This document shows, one piece after another, positions 8,385-17,511 of a stretch of DNA of 64,000 nt. The position numbers and the translations under genes were made by a program. Each line of letters opens with the position of its first letter. Positions within the stretch are counted from its first letter, which is position 1. The DNA comes from Streptomyces natalensis ATCC 27448 (GTDB taxonomy: Bacteria; Actinomycetota; Actinomycetes; Streptomycetales; Streptomycetaceae), in assembly GCF_000935125.1 (NCBI RefSeq), contig NZ_JRKI01000031.1, forward strand, positions 1 to 64,000, given 5' to 3'. The notes beneath the pieces were generated by a model, which did no database searches, was not told the DNA's origin, and saw only the letters and a program-made list of their open reading frames with translations.

Positions 8385-9545
8385 ATGCAATTGACGCAGC
8401 CCAACTTCACGCACACGGTCTTCCCGCCTGATCATCCATGGCGGAAGGGGGACACGATCCACATCACTCTCCCGCCGCTGTACATGCCATACCCGCCGTC
8501 CTCAGCGCCACTGGCCGCTGAGGCGGAGGAGAAGGCGATGGCTTGGGTGACCCGGCATGGGCTGTGTGCCTCAGAGGAGATGCGTAAGCACGCGGCGGAT
8601 GCGTGCGTGGGGGACTTCGCCTCGCGCGTCTGCCTCGAGACCTCATGGAGCGAGCCCTTCCAGCTGATGGTGGACATGGTCCACTTGATGTTTCTGGTCG
8701 ATGACTTCATCGACGGATCGGTCACGGTGGAAGGCTCCGGTCGCGATCTCGGCACCTTTGTGCGCGTCGGGCACGCTTTCCTCCACATCCTCAAAGACCC
8801 CGATTCCCGCGCGATACGGGAACTCGGCATTTTCGGACCCGCCGTCCGCGACATCGCACGGCGCGTGCACGAGCTGGGGAACCACCCCTACCTCTTGCGC
8901 TTCACCCGTGACGTCCGTGAGTGGTTCACCAGTTGCTTCTGGCAGAGTGCCGATCTCGCCGATGGCAGGCGTCTGGGCGATCTCAACAGCATCACCGAAC
9001 GTGCCACGGACATCGCAGGCCACGGGGTGTTCACGCCGTTCTTCCCTTTCCTCACCCCGGGCCCGGTGTCGCTTGAGGTCCTGGACTCCCGGGACATGCG
9101 CGATCTCGTCGAGCTCATGGCCACCCTCTGCGAGGTCTACAACCACATGGTCTCGCTGGGGAAGGACCTGTGGCTCAGTGAGCAATACCCGCTGCACGCA
9201 GATGCCACCAGCCTCAGCACCGTCGCCCAGCTCGCACAGACCGACGGCATCCCGCTGGACGAGGCGCTCCGCAGGGCGGCTGACCTCACCAGCGCTCTGA
9301 CCGGTCAATTCCACCGGCTCTACACCCAGATGAACGATGCTGCCGATCCCGCCACCGCCTACTACCTCCGCACAGTGGCCCAGACGATCAGGGGCAGCTT
9401 CGACTGGCACCTGACCACCCCCCGCTACACCAACCCCGACGGCAAACACCCTGGCGCCGTCACCATCACCGCCACCACGCAGGACACACCCCCCGCCGAC
9501 CAAGGACCACCCGTGCCCGCGGCAGCCCGCTGGTGGCGCACCTGA
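8385..9545 (+). CDS. Class I terpene synthase
   Basis: A 386-residue cyclase from ATG 8385 with AGGAGG at 8375-8380. Metal-binding motifs: DDFID at 106-110, and the NSE-type triad as Asn253, Ser257 and Asp261 in NHMVSLGKD (Asp replaces the usual Glu). Arg206 lies 47 residues before Asn253, where the pyrophosphate-sensor arginine is expected, and Arg347-Tyr348 form the C-terminal RY pair. The enzyme ionises a linear prenyl diphosphate with Mg2+ and cyclises it. Pairing with its own prenyl diphosphate synthase favours a C15 or C20 substrate; the product is not predictable. The stop overlaps the possible early start of the P450 gene. Confidence 0.9.
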   Translation: MQLTQPNFTHTVFPPDHPWRKGDTIHITLPPLYMPYPPSSAPLAAEAEEKAMAWVTRHGLCASEEMRKHAADACVGDFASRVCLETSWSEPFQLMVDMVHLMFLVDDFIDGSVTVEGSGRDLGTFVRVGHAFLHILKDPDSRAIRELGIFGPAVRDIARRVHELGNHPYLLRFTRDVREWFTSCFWQSADLADGRRLGDLNSITERATDIAGHGVFTPFFPFLTPGPVSLEVLDSRDMRDLVELMATLCEVYNHMVSLGKDLWLSEQYPLHADATSLSTVAQLAQTDGIPLDEALRRAADLTSALTGQFHRLYTQMNDAADPATAYYLRTVAQTIRGSFDWHLTTPRYTNPDGKHPGAVTITATTQDTPPADQGPPVPAAARWWRT

Positions 9546-9589
9546 GCCACCCGCCGTCCTCAGCACCCCTTCTGTCTCGGGAGCAGTTT

Positions 9590-10618
9590 GTGAGCACCTT
9601 GAACGGCATTCCCCACGCGCCTGGGGCCTGGCCGCTGCTGGGCCATGGGCCCGCCTTGTTCCGTGACCCGCTGGGATTTATTTCCTCCTCGCGCGCTCAC
9701 GGCGATCTGGTGCAGATCCGTCTCGGGCCGCATCCGGTGGTGATGGTCTGTGACCCGGATATCACCCAGCAGGTCCTGCGGGATGACCGCACCTTCGACA
9801 AGGGAGGGCCGGCGATCGAGCGGGGCATGGAGCTGCTGGGGAACGGCTTGACGACATGCCCGCACAGCGAGCACCGACGCCAGCGGAGGCTGTGTCAGCC
9901 CTCATTCTGCCCCGAGAGGCTTTCCGACTACGCGGCGGTGATGTCGGCAGAGGCCGAAACGACTGCCACAAGTTGGTGTGACGGCCGCGTCATCGACGTC
10001 AACAGGGAGGTCACGGGACTGGCCGCTCAGGCGCTCGTGCAGACGATGTTCTCCACCGCCCTGCCATCCTCGACCCGGTACCGCACGACCAGTGACCTCG
10101 CGACTGTCCTCGAAGGCATCTTTTCGCGGATGGTGCTACCTCCACAGCTGACCCGGTTACCCACCCCGGGAAACCGGCGCTACGGCCAAGCCTGCAGCCG
10201 TATCCGGAGCACCATCCGCAACATCATCGCCGAGCGCCGCACCGCAGCAACCGACTCTCGTGATCTGCTGTCGACGCTGCTGGGCGCTGTGGACACCGAC
10301 AGCCAGGGTGGCGACGGGGCGCTGACGGATGCGGAGGTGGTCGACCAGGTGGTCACCTTCTTCCTGGCCGGCACCGATACGACGGCAAACACGATCTCCT
10401 GGGCGCTGCACCTGCTCTCTCAGTACCCGCGCTTCCAAGAACGCCTGCACACGGAAGTGGACCACGTTCTGGCCGGATCACCGCCGGCGTACGCACACCT
10501 GGAGGACCTGGAGTTCACCAGACGTGTCATCACCGAAACTCTCAGGCTGTACCCGCCCGCATGGAGGGCCTGGGCTTGGGCGACCTGGCCGGGAAGGGTG
10601 CGGGCCAGGGTGTCGTAA
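9590..10618 (+). pseudogene. Cytochrome P450 truncated before the heme-binding cysteine
   Basis: Begins at GTG 9590 (GGGAG six bases upstream) or at GTG 9533. It keeps the proline-rich N-terminus (NGIPHAPGAWPLLGHGPALF), HSEHRRQRRLCQPSF, the I-helix FFLAGTDTTANTISWAL and the K-helix ETLRLYPPAW with ExxR. Homology ends at about 10564; the remaining 18 codons are from unrelated DNA, and the PERF region and F-x-x-G-x-x-x-C-x-G heme loop are absent. It cannot bind heme in the normal way. It would have oxidised the product of the neighbouring terpene synthase. The DNA from 10564 to 10755, read leftward, encodes HFRPARYDTLARTLPG, a piece of an unrelated regulator-type protein. Confidence 0.85.
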
Positions 10619-10755
10619 CGGGCGGGGCGGAAGTGCTGCCGAGATGCCTTCACCGCGGCGGCGACACCGGCCGCGACGTTGGGCGTACCCCACTCGGCTG
10701 AACCCGGTGCGGTTCGCCCTGGCTGGAGGCCGCCGCTGCGCCAGGGTGGGGCGTT

Positions 10756-11274
10756 ATGAGTGTTGACATCCCCCGCCGCGTAGTGATCTTCCGCCACGCG
10801 ATGGACGACTGGCTCGACGTAGATGATCACGAGCGTCCGCTCGCGGAACGCGGTCGCAAGGACGCGCCCGTCGCCGGTCGGTGGCTTGCGGGCGCGGGCA
10901 TCGCCCCAGACCTGGCTCTGTGCTCGACGGCTGTACGCTGCCGCGAAACCTGGAAGCTGGCAGTGTCCGAGCTGCCGGAGCGGCCCAGGACGGTGTACGA
11001 CGACCGCATCTACGAAGCGTCCGTGGGTGAACTGATCGCTGTCCTGAACGAGGTTTCCGACGAGGTCCAAGACCTGGGGCTCATCGGGCACAACCCAGGC
11101 ATGCACGCTCTCGCTGATGCCCTCGCAGGCGAGGCGGAAGGCGACCTGCTGCCGCGAGTGAACCGCAGTGGCTTTCCCACCTCCGCAGTGGCCGTACTCA
11201 CCTTCAACGGCTCCTGGCAGGCCGTTGAGCATGGCATCGGGCGGTTGGTCGCGTTCTGGGCCCCTCATGCCTAG
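10756..11274 (+). CDS. SixA-like histidine phosphatase
   Basis: A 172-residue member of the histidine phosphatase superfamily. The N-terminal FRHAMDDW carries the RH catalytic pair (RHA rather than RHG, as in SixA), LAERGRKDA and LCSTAVRCRET follow, and GHNPGMH supplies the second catalytic histidine. SixA-type enzymes dephosphorylate phosphohistidine proteins. ATG 10756 is the first start after the P450 scar. It stands alone in the strand; cytoplasmic. Confidence 0.85.
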   Translation: MSVDIPRRVVIFRHAMDDWLDVDDHERPLAERGRKDAPVAGRWLAGAGIAPDLALCSTAVRCRETWKLAVSELPERPRTVYDDRIYEASVGELIAVLNEVSDEVQDLGLIGHNPGMHALADALAGEAEGDLLPRVNRSGFPTSAVAVLTFNGSWQAVEHGIGRLVAFWAPHA

Positions 11275-11481
11275 TTGAGCGCCGCCTGCGGGCGTGCCAA
11301 GCCGCTGCCTCAGCAGCCGGGTGCCGGAGACGTTGCAACGGCACTCGGTAGCGGCTCGTTCATCGGCGCTGTCGAAACTCGGGTTCTGGCTCGCTTTCCG
11401 TGAAGTGATCACACGCTGTTCAGTGACGTCGGCCGCTGAGATGATCGCTGCTTACCCATAGCTGAGGAGCCGGGGCCCCAG

Positions 11482-12246
11482 ATGAGAACCTGGTCGCCAG
11501 AGATAGATGAGGTGTTGGAGGCGTCGGGATGGACGCCTGGACGGAAGGTAGACACGGCTCGCTGGCGGTCCGTGTTCGAAGCGGTCGGCCTTGCCATGCA
11601 CGACGCTGCGGAAGCCTTCCTGCAAGAGTTCGGTGGTTTGACTGTGAACGTCAGTGGGCCAGGGATCAGCTGTGCACGCACGCCGTTCGAGCTGGACCCC
11701 GAGCTGGCCTGGGGCGAGGATGACCGATTCACGGAGTGGGGCGAAGCGATCGGGCGCCATCTTTACCCGCTCGGCGAGCTGGACCACGGCCGGTTCTTCC
11801 TGGGCATCGATGAAGTGGGCGTGATCTATCTCGTCGAGACCTGGGTTGCCAGCTTCGGACCGATGCCTGGCTCTATCGACGTCACACGACAGCAGTTGTC
11901 GACGTCCTCGGAAGGCACCCACCGCACCCGGATCTCGATGTCGATGAGAACGGGAGGCACCCGCCGGCACTCGGCAACGGCGCGATGGCGGCCACCACCT
12001 GCGCCCGTAGCCAGCGCTTTTGTCCCGGGCTCCGGACGAGCGGCACACGTCGTCTTGCCGGTCGGCACCGAGCTGCTGTCCGAAGCCGTCGATATTCGAC
12101 GCGGGCAGCGCCTCCCGAACTGCCAGAGAAACGCTGCTCTTCGTCATCGACAGAGCCAGATGCCTCACGCCATGGAGAACTTGGTTCTCGGAGTTGCTCC
12201 TCGCCGAATCGATGAGAGGTACGAGCCAGTGGGACAGCCGTCCTGA
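11482..12246 (+). CDS. SUKH-3-type immunity protein, C-terminus replaced
   Basis: ATG 11482. The first 135 residues match the SUKH-3 pattern: SGWTPGRKVDTARWRSVFE, AEAFLQEFGGLTVNV, AIGRHLYPLGELDHGRFFLG and EVGVIYLVETWVASFG. SUKH proteins usually neutralise a polymorphic toxin encoded next to them; no toxin gene is visible here. From about residue 145 the sequence (Arg-, Ser- and Pro-rich) no longer looks like the family, so the natural end has probably been lost to a deletion or insertion near 11900. Likely an orphan, partly decayed. Confidence 0.6.
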   Translation: MRTWSPEIDEVLEASGWTPGRKVDTARWRSVFEAVGLAMHDAAEAFLQEFGGLTVNVSGPGISCARTPFELDPELAWGEDDRFTEWGEAIGRHLYPLGELDHGRFFLGIDEVGVIYLVETWVASFGPMPGSIDVTRQQLSTSSEGTHRTRISMSMRTGGTRRHSATARWRPPPAPVASAFVPGSGRAAHVVLPVGTELLSEAVDIRRGQRLPNCQRNAALRHRQSQMPHAMENLVLGVAPRRIDERYEPVGQPS

Positions 12247-12289
12247 CGCCTCGGTCACCTGTAGAGCAGTACTCGCTTTCGGAGCAGCA

Positions 12290-12718
12290 ACGGTGAAGGG
12301 CGGCGTGGGCAAGCTGCGCGAGCGCCCGCAGGGGCGGCACTACAAGCAGGGCGAGCGGTGGCCGGCCCTGGAGCGCCCGACCTGGCGCCCCGACATCCGC
12401 GCCGCCGTTATTTCCAAGGCGCGGGTCAACATGCACCGCAAGCTGGCCAACATGGCCAAGATGACGGGCCTGTTCCCGCTGGCCGTGCTGTCCGACTGCG
12501 TCGTCTACCCCTCACCGGGGCCCTCGCCGCTGGACTTCCTGCCGTACGCCGCCTCCGGCAAGCCGCAGCCGGGCGGGTTCCGCCTCGGACCGACGCCAGG
12601 CCTGGCCAAGCTGGAGGGCGTCCAGGAGATGGCCTGGGCGGTCGACCTGATGGAGAAGGGCTTCAACCCTGCCCGCCACATCAAAGGCGGCGACGCCGTC
12701 ATGGACGAAGGAGAGTAA
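12290..12718 (+). pseudogene. tap: Telomere-associated protein Tap, C-terminal fragment
   Basis: Reads KARVNMHRKLANMAKMTGLF, PLAVLSDCVVYPSPGPSPLD, GGFRLGPTPGLAKLEGVQEM, then FNPARHIKGGDAV and a stop at 12718. This matches, from memory, the conserved end of Tap, the protein that recruits the terminal protein Tpg to folded telomere 3' overhangs of linear Streptomyces replicons. Only about 142 of some 740 residues remain; the N-terminal DNA-binding part is missing. It lies three bases before tpg, the native gene order. Confidence 0.8.
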
Positions 12719-12721
12719 GCC

Positions 12722-13276
12722 GTGACAGACGTCCACGACGCCCTGCAGCGTGCGGACCAGGAGATCTTCACCCGCGAACCTCCCAAGGGCCTGAAGGCTC
12801 GGATCAATTTCCTGGTCAAGCAGTTCAAGACGACCAAGGCCGTCGCGAGCGAGATCGGGGTCAGCCAACGGTCGGTGAAGCGCTACCGCACCGGCGAGCG
12901 CAAGCACCCGCCCAAGGAGATCACGGACCGGATCGACGCGGCGGTGCGCGCCCGCTGGCAGCCGCAGGTCCGCAAACGGCGCCAGAAGCAGGCCGCCACC
13001 GCCACAGGCATCACCGTCGAAACCAGGGCCCGGTTCGGCTACACCGCGCCGATCGGTACCACCGACGACGGGCGCTTTCGCCGCCTGACCGTCCACCTCC
13101 CGCCGGAGTACGCCCGCCGTCTGTTCGACGCCCGCGAGCAGGGTGCAAGCGACCAGCAGATGCGCGACATCGTTGCGGAAGGGCTCCAGGAAATCTATTT
13201 CAAGGACGGCGGACGCCGCGCCGACCACCTCGAAGTCGAATTCACGGATATCGACTACTTCGATGTCTCGTTCTGA
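12722..13276 (+). CDS. tpg: Telomere-protecting terminal protein Tpg
   Basis: A 184-residue protein from GTG 12722, the usual Tpg size (about 184-185). It shows the N-terminal helix-turn-helix TKAVASEIGVSQRSVKRYRT, RWQPQVRKRR, the core ETRARFGYTAPIGTTDDGRF and the amphiphilic C-terminus VEFTDIDYFDVSF. Tpg is covalently attached to the 5' ends of linear Streptomyces DNA and primes end patching. The GTTDD segment places threonines at 113-114, which agrees with the Thr114 priming site I remember from published work. A ribosome-binding site (GGAG) lies at about 12710. It looks complete, although tap in front of it is truncated. Confidence 0.92.
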   Translation: MTDVHDALQRADQEIFTREPPKGLKARINFLVKQFKTTKAVASEIGVSQRSVKRYRTGERKHPPKEITDRIDAAVRARWQPQVRKRRQKQAATATGITVETRARFGYTAPIGTTDDGRFRRLTVHLPPEYARRLFDAREQGASDQQMRDIVAEGLQEIYFKDGGRRADHLEVEFTDIDYFDVSF

Positions 13277-13353
13277 AAGACAAGACGTGCCGCCCCGGTG
13301 CCGACGACCACCCCAGTACCCCGCCCCGCGCCGAAGCTGAGAGGACACGACAC

Positions 13354-14064
13354 ATGATCCGCGCCGGACGAACGCACCTCGTACGGACACGGGAACAGCT
13401 CGCGCAAGACATGGGCATGGCCATGGGCACCTTCCGCAACAAAAAGCCCTACGCGGCAGCGGGCTTCCCTGCGCCCATCAGCCCAAAAGGGGCACGGGTG
13501 ATGCTGTGGGATGGTGAGCAGACCGGCGCCTTCCTGGCTGGCGAGCCGGTGCCCGACCTTCCAGCAGCCGGCGCGGACGACGACCTCCTGGACCGCCAGG
13601 AAGCCGCGAGCGAGCTCAACGTCACGCCGAAGACCTGGGACGACTACAAGACGGGGCCACAGATCGCCCCGCACCTGATCGTGGTACACGGTGTCGAGCA
13701 CTGTCCGCGCGCCGTCATCCATGCCTTCAAGAACAGCCGGCCGGGTAAGCAAGCCGCGACCGGCCGCCCCAAAGGCAGCGGAAACGCCATCCCCCGCAAC
13801 CAACTGCGCGACGAGATCGCCTCACTGCTCGACGTAGAGCCAGCCATCACCATCAACGAAGTCCGCAGGCAGTTGGGCATCGCCTACAGCACGGCACAGC
13901 ATGCCCTTGCCCAGGTGCGCGGCGACCGCATCGCCGACGTCATGACGGCTGCCCCGGAGCTGTCCTTCGACCAGGTCGCCGAACAACTCGGCTACCCACC
14001 AGCGGTACGTAAAGCCGCCCGCCAAGCAACCGCCCGAGCACACCGAGGACAAGACCATGCGTGA
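13354..14064 (+). CDS. DNA-binding-type hypothetical protein near tpg
   Basis: A 236-residue protein from ATG 13354. Two segments look like helix-turn-helix or MerR-like DNA-recognition units: TREQLAQDMGMAMGTFRNKK (about 11-30) and DRQEAASELNVTPKTWDDYK (about 84-103); a third, INEVRRQLGIAYSTAQHALA, lies near 168. GKQAATGRPKGSGNAIPRNQ is a basic linker resembling an AT-hook. The context after tpg suggests a plasmid or telomere maintenance role, but I do not recognise the family by name. It overlaps the start of the truncated methyltransferase by eight bases. Confidence 0.6.
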   Translation: MIRAGRTHLVRTREQLAQDMGMAMGTFRNKKPYAAAGFPAPISPKGARVMLWDGEQTGAFLAGEPVPDLPAAGADDDLLDRQEAASELNVTPKTWDDYKTGPQIAPHLIVVHGVEHCPRAVIHAFKNSRPGKQAATGRPKGSGNAIPRNQLRDEIASLLDVEPAITINEVRRQLGIAYSTAQHALAQVRGDRIADVMTAAPELSFDQVAEQLGYPPAVRKAARQATARAHRGQDHA

Positions 14065-14344
14065 GGTCATCGCTGCACACGAGTGGAACGCCCACTACGC
14101 CGCAGGCCGCGGGTTCCGGCCCGTCACAGACGACGAAGCCGCCGCCTTCGCTCGGCGCACCGCCCCCGGGGGCGGACGCCTCGCCCTTGACATCGGCTGT
14201 GGCACTGGCGGCTTCGCCAAGCATCTTCATGATCTCGGATACAACGTGCTCGGCGTCGACCCAGCTATGGTGCCTACCCCTGCCGCCACCACCGCCCACG
14301 GCGCTGGCCGCCGGACCGTGGAGCCGTGTACGGGTCAGCGATAA
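14057..14344 (+). pseudogene. Class I SAM methyltransferase, N-terminal fragment
   Basis: From ATG 14057: WNAHYAAGRGFRPVTDDEA, then motif I LALDIGCGTGGFAKHLHDLG and the acidic end of strand 2 (LGVDPA), typical of SAM-binding Rossmann methyltransferases. Homology stops near 14268, exactly where the leftward CHAT gene ends, so the catalytic half has been lost at a recombination junction. The rest of the open frame is the complement of that neighbour. Confidence 0.75.
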
Positions 14345-17300
14345 ACTCTGCCAGGCCCAGTGCACCCCCGGTCTGGGCGTCCAGGTCGCGGGCAAATGCG
14401 CCGAGCTGTCCGGTTTCCGTGTTCGTTGTCCACTGGGCCAGCATCAGCACAACGTTGCTGAGAAATTGCTCGTGGGGGGATGGTTCGGTCTCTTCGGTCT
14501 CGGAGTCGAGGACCGCCAGTGGGAAAACCTGGTTGAATCCCTGTGCGGTCGAGTCTGCCGATCCGGTCCGCAACGCGTTCTTCAGGGCGTCGACACAGAC
14601 CGGCAGGACCTGGGACTGCAGCCGTTTGTCAGCAGCTCCGCGGCAGATGCGGCTCCCCCACATGGCCGCCGACCACAGCGTCTCCGGGTCTCCCAGCCGG
14701 CTCGCGCACTCCACCAGCTCGGCGAGCAGCGTTGTGCCCAGGTCCCAGTAACCGATCTCCACCGCCACGGCCACCGCCTCACGGTAGTAACGCAGCGCGT
14801 CGGCGGGTTGCTCGCGCAACAAGAGCAATTCGCCAAGGTCGGACGCGAAGCTCACCACCTCGGAGGAGACACCCAAGCTGCGGGCCTCTGCCAGACCTTG
14901 AACGACGTACCGCTCGGCGGCGGCAAGATCACCCTTCAGGAGGTGGCACCCACCGAGCTGGCCCATTGCGAAGAGTTCTGCCCGCTCGTCATGAACGACG
15001 CGGAAAAGTTCCAGGGCCCGGGTGGCCGCGGCGATCGCGGCGTCGAAGTCTCCCAGGAGGTGGTGGAGCGAGCACTGGTCCAGCTTGAAAATGCCCTGTT
15101 CCTTGCGGTCACGCAGTGTGACCGCAAGGGCGTAACCCTCCTCGGCGTATGCCATCGCCTCGCCATACCGAGCGTGGCGTTTGCTCAGCTGCCCGAGTAG
15201 ACCGAGCGCACGCATCGCTCCGCCGGTGTCGTGTTGCTCCTCACACAGGTCGTGCGCGGAGCGGGCCAGATGCTCTGCCTGTGCCCAGTCTCCGAGCCGC
15301 ATATGGATCTCGGCCATCCGCGCCAGCAGGTCCGCTCGGTCTTCGCACGCCTCGCCGTAGCCGACGCTGCGCCCCAAGTCCGCCAGCGCGGCCGCCCACT
15401 CGTCGCGCTGCAGATGCAGGTTGCCGGTGAGGCGGAATCTGTCGGCCCAGCGCGAATCGACCGCCTCCGACGGCAGGTCGAGCCGGTGCAGGGCCTCGTC
15501 GATCCGTGCGGTCAGCTCGCTCTCCGCCGCACGGTCGCCGTCCGGGTCGAGTGGATGCTCGGCCAGCGTGCCCAACTCGCCGAGTAGGGCATCCACATAC
15601 GCTGCCGCGTCCTGGTGCGGAGTGCCCTCGGCAGCCCGCCGGAGGACCGTGATCTCCCGGAGGAGTACGCGCGCCACCTCGCGCGAGGAGTCAATAGCGG
15701 CGTCTGCGAGCATCGCACAGGCGGCCAGCGCAGTCTCGCCGCTGGTGACGGCCCGGCCACGCGACCGGTCCAGCCGCCCGGCGGCGGTTCCTACATAGAG
15801 GTAGGAGCGTTCGATCCCGGCCCGCAGCCCGGTGTCCACGATCGCCTCGCACGCGGGCATCTCCTGCACGGCGAGCCGGCTGACCACGACACGGGCGAAG
15901 TCGGCGGCGAGGTCGGAGCGGATGGACCACAGGGTGCCGATGTATCCGCGCGCACCCGCCCGGACGAACTCCCGGCCCACACCCGTCCAGGACTGGCAGG
16001 AGTTGTTGAAGATGATGGGCCGGTGGCTGAGGGTCACCCACTGCGGGATGCGCCAATTGGGCAACGGCTCGCCCAGCACGATCGTGTCGTCCGAACCATG
16101 GGTGTTGAAGAAGATCAGCTCGACCGGCAGGCTCGCTGGCAGCATTAGTCCCTCCCACGTGGCCGCCGGCCCGGACAGCAGGATCGGATGGGTGACGTGG
16201 GCGCCCACGGTGCGCATCACGTCGTCCGTCTCCGACACCCGGAAGAACCCCGGGTCGAAGACCAGGCTGAACGCGGCCTCTGGCTGCGGCACCGCGGCAC
16301 CGTACAGCTCGTTCAGGATGATCAGCACGGCGTCCGCCGCCACATGCCCGATGGGCTTGCGGGACCAATCGGCCGTCTCGGTGCGGACGAAGGAGTACGG
16401 GAGCCCGGTGGTGAAGGCGGTGAGCCTGCGCTCGCCCACCTCAGCGACGGCGGACGGTGACACCTGCGCGGTCACTGCGGCTTCCAGCGCGGCGAACGGA
16501 TCGCGCCCGCCCCCGGACAACACCCGCCACAGCGCGTCGGCGAACGCGGTGCCCCGCACCCCTTCACCGATCGAACGGGCCGCCGCGGTGACCCGGCGCT
16601 GCTGCTCGGCGACCGCCGCCCGGACCGGTTCCACCTCCGGCCTCGGGGTGATCACCAGGCGCGCCGCACGGTGGTGGGCGTAGACCGCCCCCAGCAGCGA
16701 GTCGGGGTGCCCGGTCTCCTCGACCAGCACCGCCTCCTCTCCGTCGGGATTCGCCGCCGAGAAGGACGGCCCCCACCCCGCCACCGGACGGTCGACGGCA
16801 CGTAGCACCGCCCCGGTGCGCAGGGCGGTGAACAGTGCAGCCACCCAGCCCGCCCGCTCACCGGCCGATACCTCGATCACCTGCTCCGGTGCGCCGTCCG
16901 GGTCGCGGAGCAGCCGCCACGCGGACGAGGTGAGACCGGCCAGGTCCGTACACGGCACATGCAGCCGGACGGGCACATCGTCGAGCATCCCCGGACAGGT
17001 CCGATCGGGAACGTCTCCCTCGCCCGCCAGCGCAGCCTTTGCGCGCCTATACTCCGCGCGCAGCGCGGGATCGCAGGAGTTCAGCTCCCCGGGCGCGAAG
17101 TCACCCAGCAGTGCGGCGCGTTGGATGCCCAGCTCCTCGAGGAGGGACGCGACCCTCCCATTGCGCTTGAGCCAGGAACGGTACGGCGCGACGGCCTGAC
17201 CCAGCTCCTGGGTCGTGGCGAAGTCGGTGGCGAAGCGCCGCGCACCCTCGCCGCGGGAGAACTCCTCGGCCTTGCCGAGCTTCGTACCGATTCTCTGCTG

Positions 17301-17510
17301 CAAGCCGTTCTGGGACTCGCGCATCCGGGCGTACAGCACGATGTACTCCGCCTCCGACATCGGCGGCGGCTCGACGGTGACGACGGGCGTCAGGCGGTCG
17401 GCAGGCAGGCACGACACTACGATTGCCGCCTCGCGCAGCTGGTCGGGGCGGCATACCACTACCGTGTCGCCGACGCCGATACGGGTCCCGTGGACCGCGC
17501 CGAGGTTCAC
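14274..17510 (-). CDS. CHAT-domain caspase-like protease with TPR repeats
   Basis: A 1078-residue protein. The N-terminal 400 residues are of unknown fold. A CHAT peptidase domain follows (about 390-590), with His471 in FFNTHGSDD and Cys505 in FNNSCQSWTG as the catalytic dyad, and GARGYIGTLWSI, the signature strand. From about 690 to 1010 there are TPR-like helical pairs (LADLGRSVGYGEACEDRADL, RMGDWAQAEHLAR-type units). CHAT-TPR proteins are clan CD cysteine proteases; known relatives cut a partner protein on a trigger, as in CRISPR-linked Craspase. The start is one base after the stop of the small membrane protein, so one operon. The last 10 residues (RGRWWRQG) may be junction sequence. Confidence 0.85.
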   Translation of the reverse strand: MNLGAVHGTRIGVGDTVVVCRPDQLREAAIVVSCLPADRLTPVVTVEPPPMSEAEYIVLYARMRESQNGLQQRIGTKLGKAEEFSRGEGARRFATDFATTQELGQAVAPYRSWLKRNGRVASLLEELGIQRAALLGDFAPGELNSCDPALRAEYRRAKAALAGEGDVPDRTCPGMLDDVPVRLHVPCTDLAGLTSSAWRLLRDPDGAPEQVIEVSAGERAGWVAALFTALRTGAVLRAVDRPVAGWGPSFSAANPDGEEAVLVEETGHPDSLLGAVYAHHRAARLVITPRPEVEPVRAAVAEQQRRVTAAARSIGEGVRGTAFADALWRVLSGGGRDPFAALEAAVTAQVSPSAVAEVGERRLTAFTTGLPYSFVRTETADWSRKPIGHVAADAVLIILNELYGAAVPQPEAAFSLVFDPGFFRVSETDDVMRTVGAHVTHPILLSGPAATWEGLMLPASLPVELIFFNTHGSDDTIVLGEPLPNWRIPQWVTLSHRPIIFNNSCQSWTGVGREFVRAGARGYIGTLWSIRSDLAADFARVVVSRLAVQEMPACEAIVDTGLRAGIERSYLYVGTAAGRLDRSRGRAVTSGETALAACAMLADAAIDSSREVARVLLREITVLRRAAEGTPHQDAAAYVDALLGELGTLAEHPLDPDGDRAAESELTARIDEALHRLDLPSEAVDSRWADRFRLTGNLHLQRDEWAAALADLGRSVGYGEACEDRADLLARMAEIHMRLGDWAQAEHLARSAHDLCEEQHDTGGAMRALGLLGQLSKRHARYGEAMAYAEEGYALAVTLRDRKEQGIFKLDQCSLHHLLGDFDAAIAAATRALELFRVVHDERAELFAMGQLGGCHLLKGDLAAAERYVVQGLAEARSLGVSSEVVSFASDLGELLLLREQPADALRYYREAVAVAVEIGYWDLGTTLLAELVECASRLGDPETLWSAAMWGSRICRGAADKRLQSQVLPVCVDALKNALRTGSADSTAQGFNQVFPLAVLDSETEETEPSPHEQFLSNVVLMLAQWTTNTETGQLGAFARDLDAQTGGALGLAEFIADPYTAPRSGGQRRGRWWRQG

Positions 17511-17511
17511 G

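Noticed and set aside
12358..13353. Long N-terminal extension of the DNA-binding-type protein at 13354
   Set aside because: The frame is open only because it is the shadow of tap and tpg; the translation is Arg/Pro/Gly-rich and unlike a protein.
14061..15200. Rightward gene across the end of the CHAT gene
   Set aside because: It is antisense to a strongly supported coding sequence; no homology in its translation.
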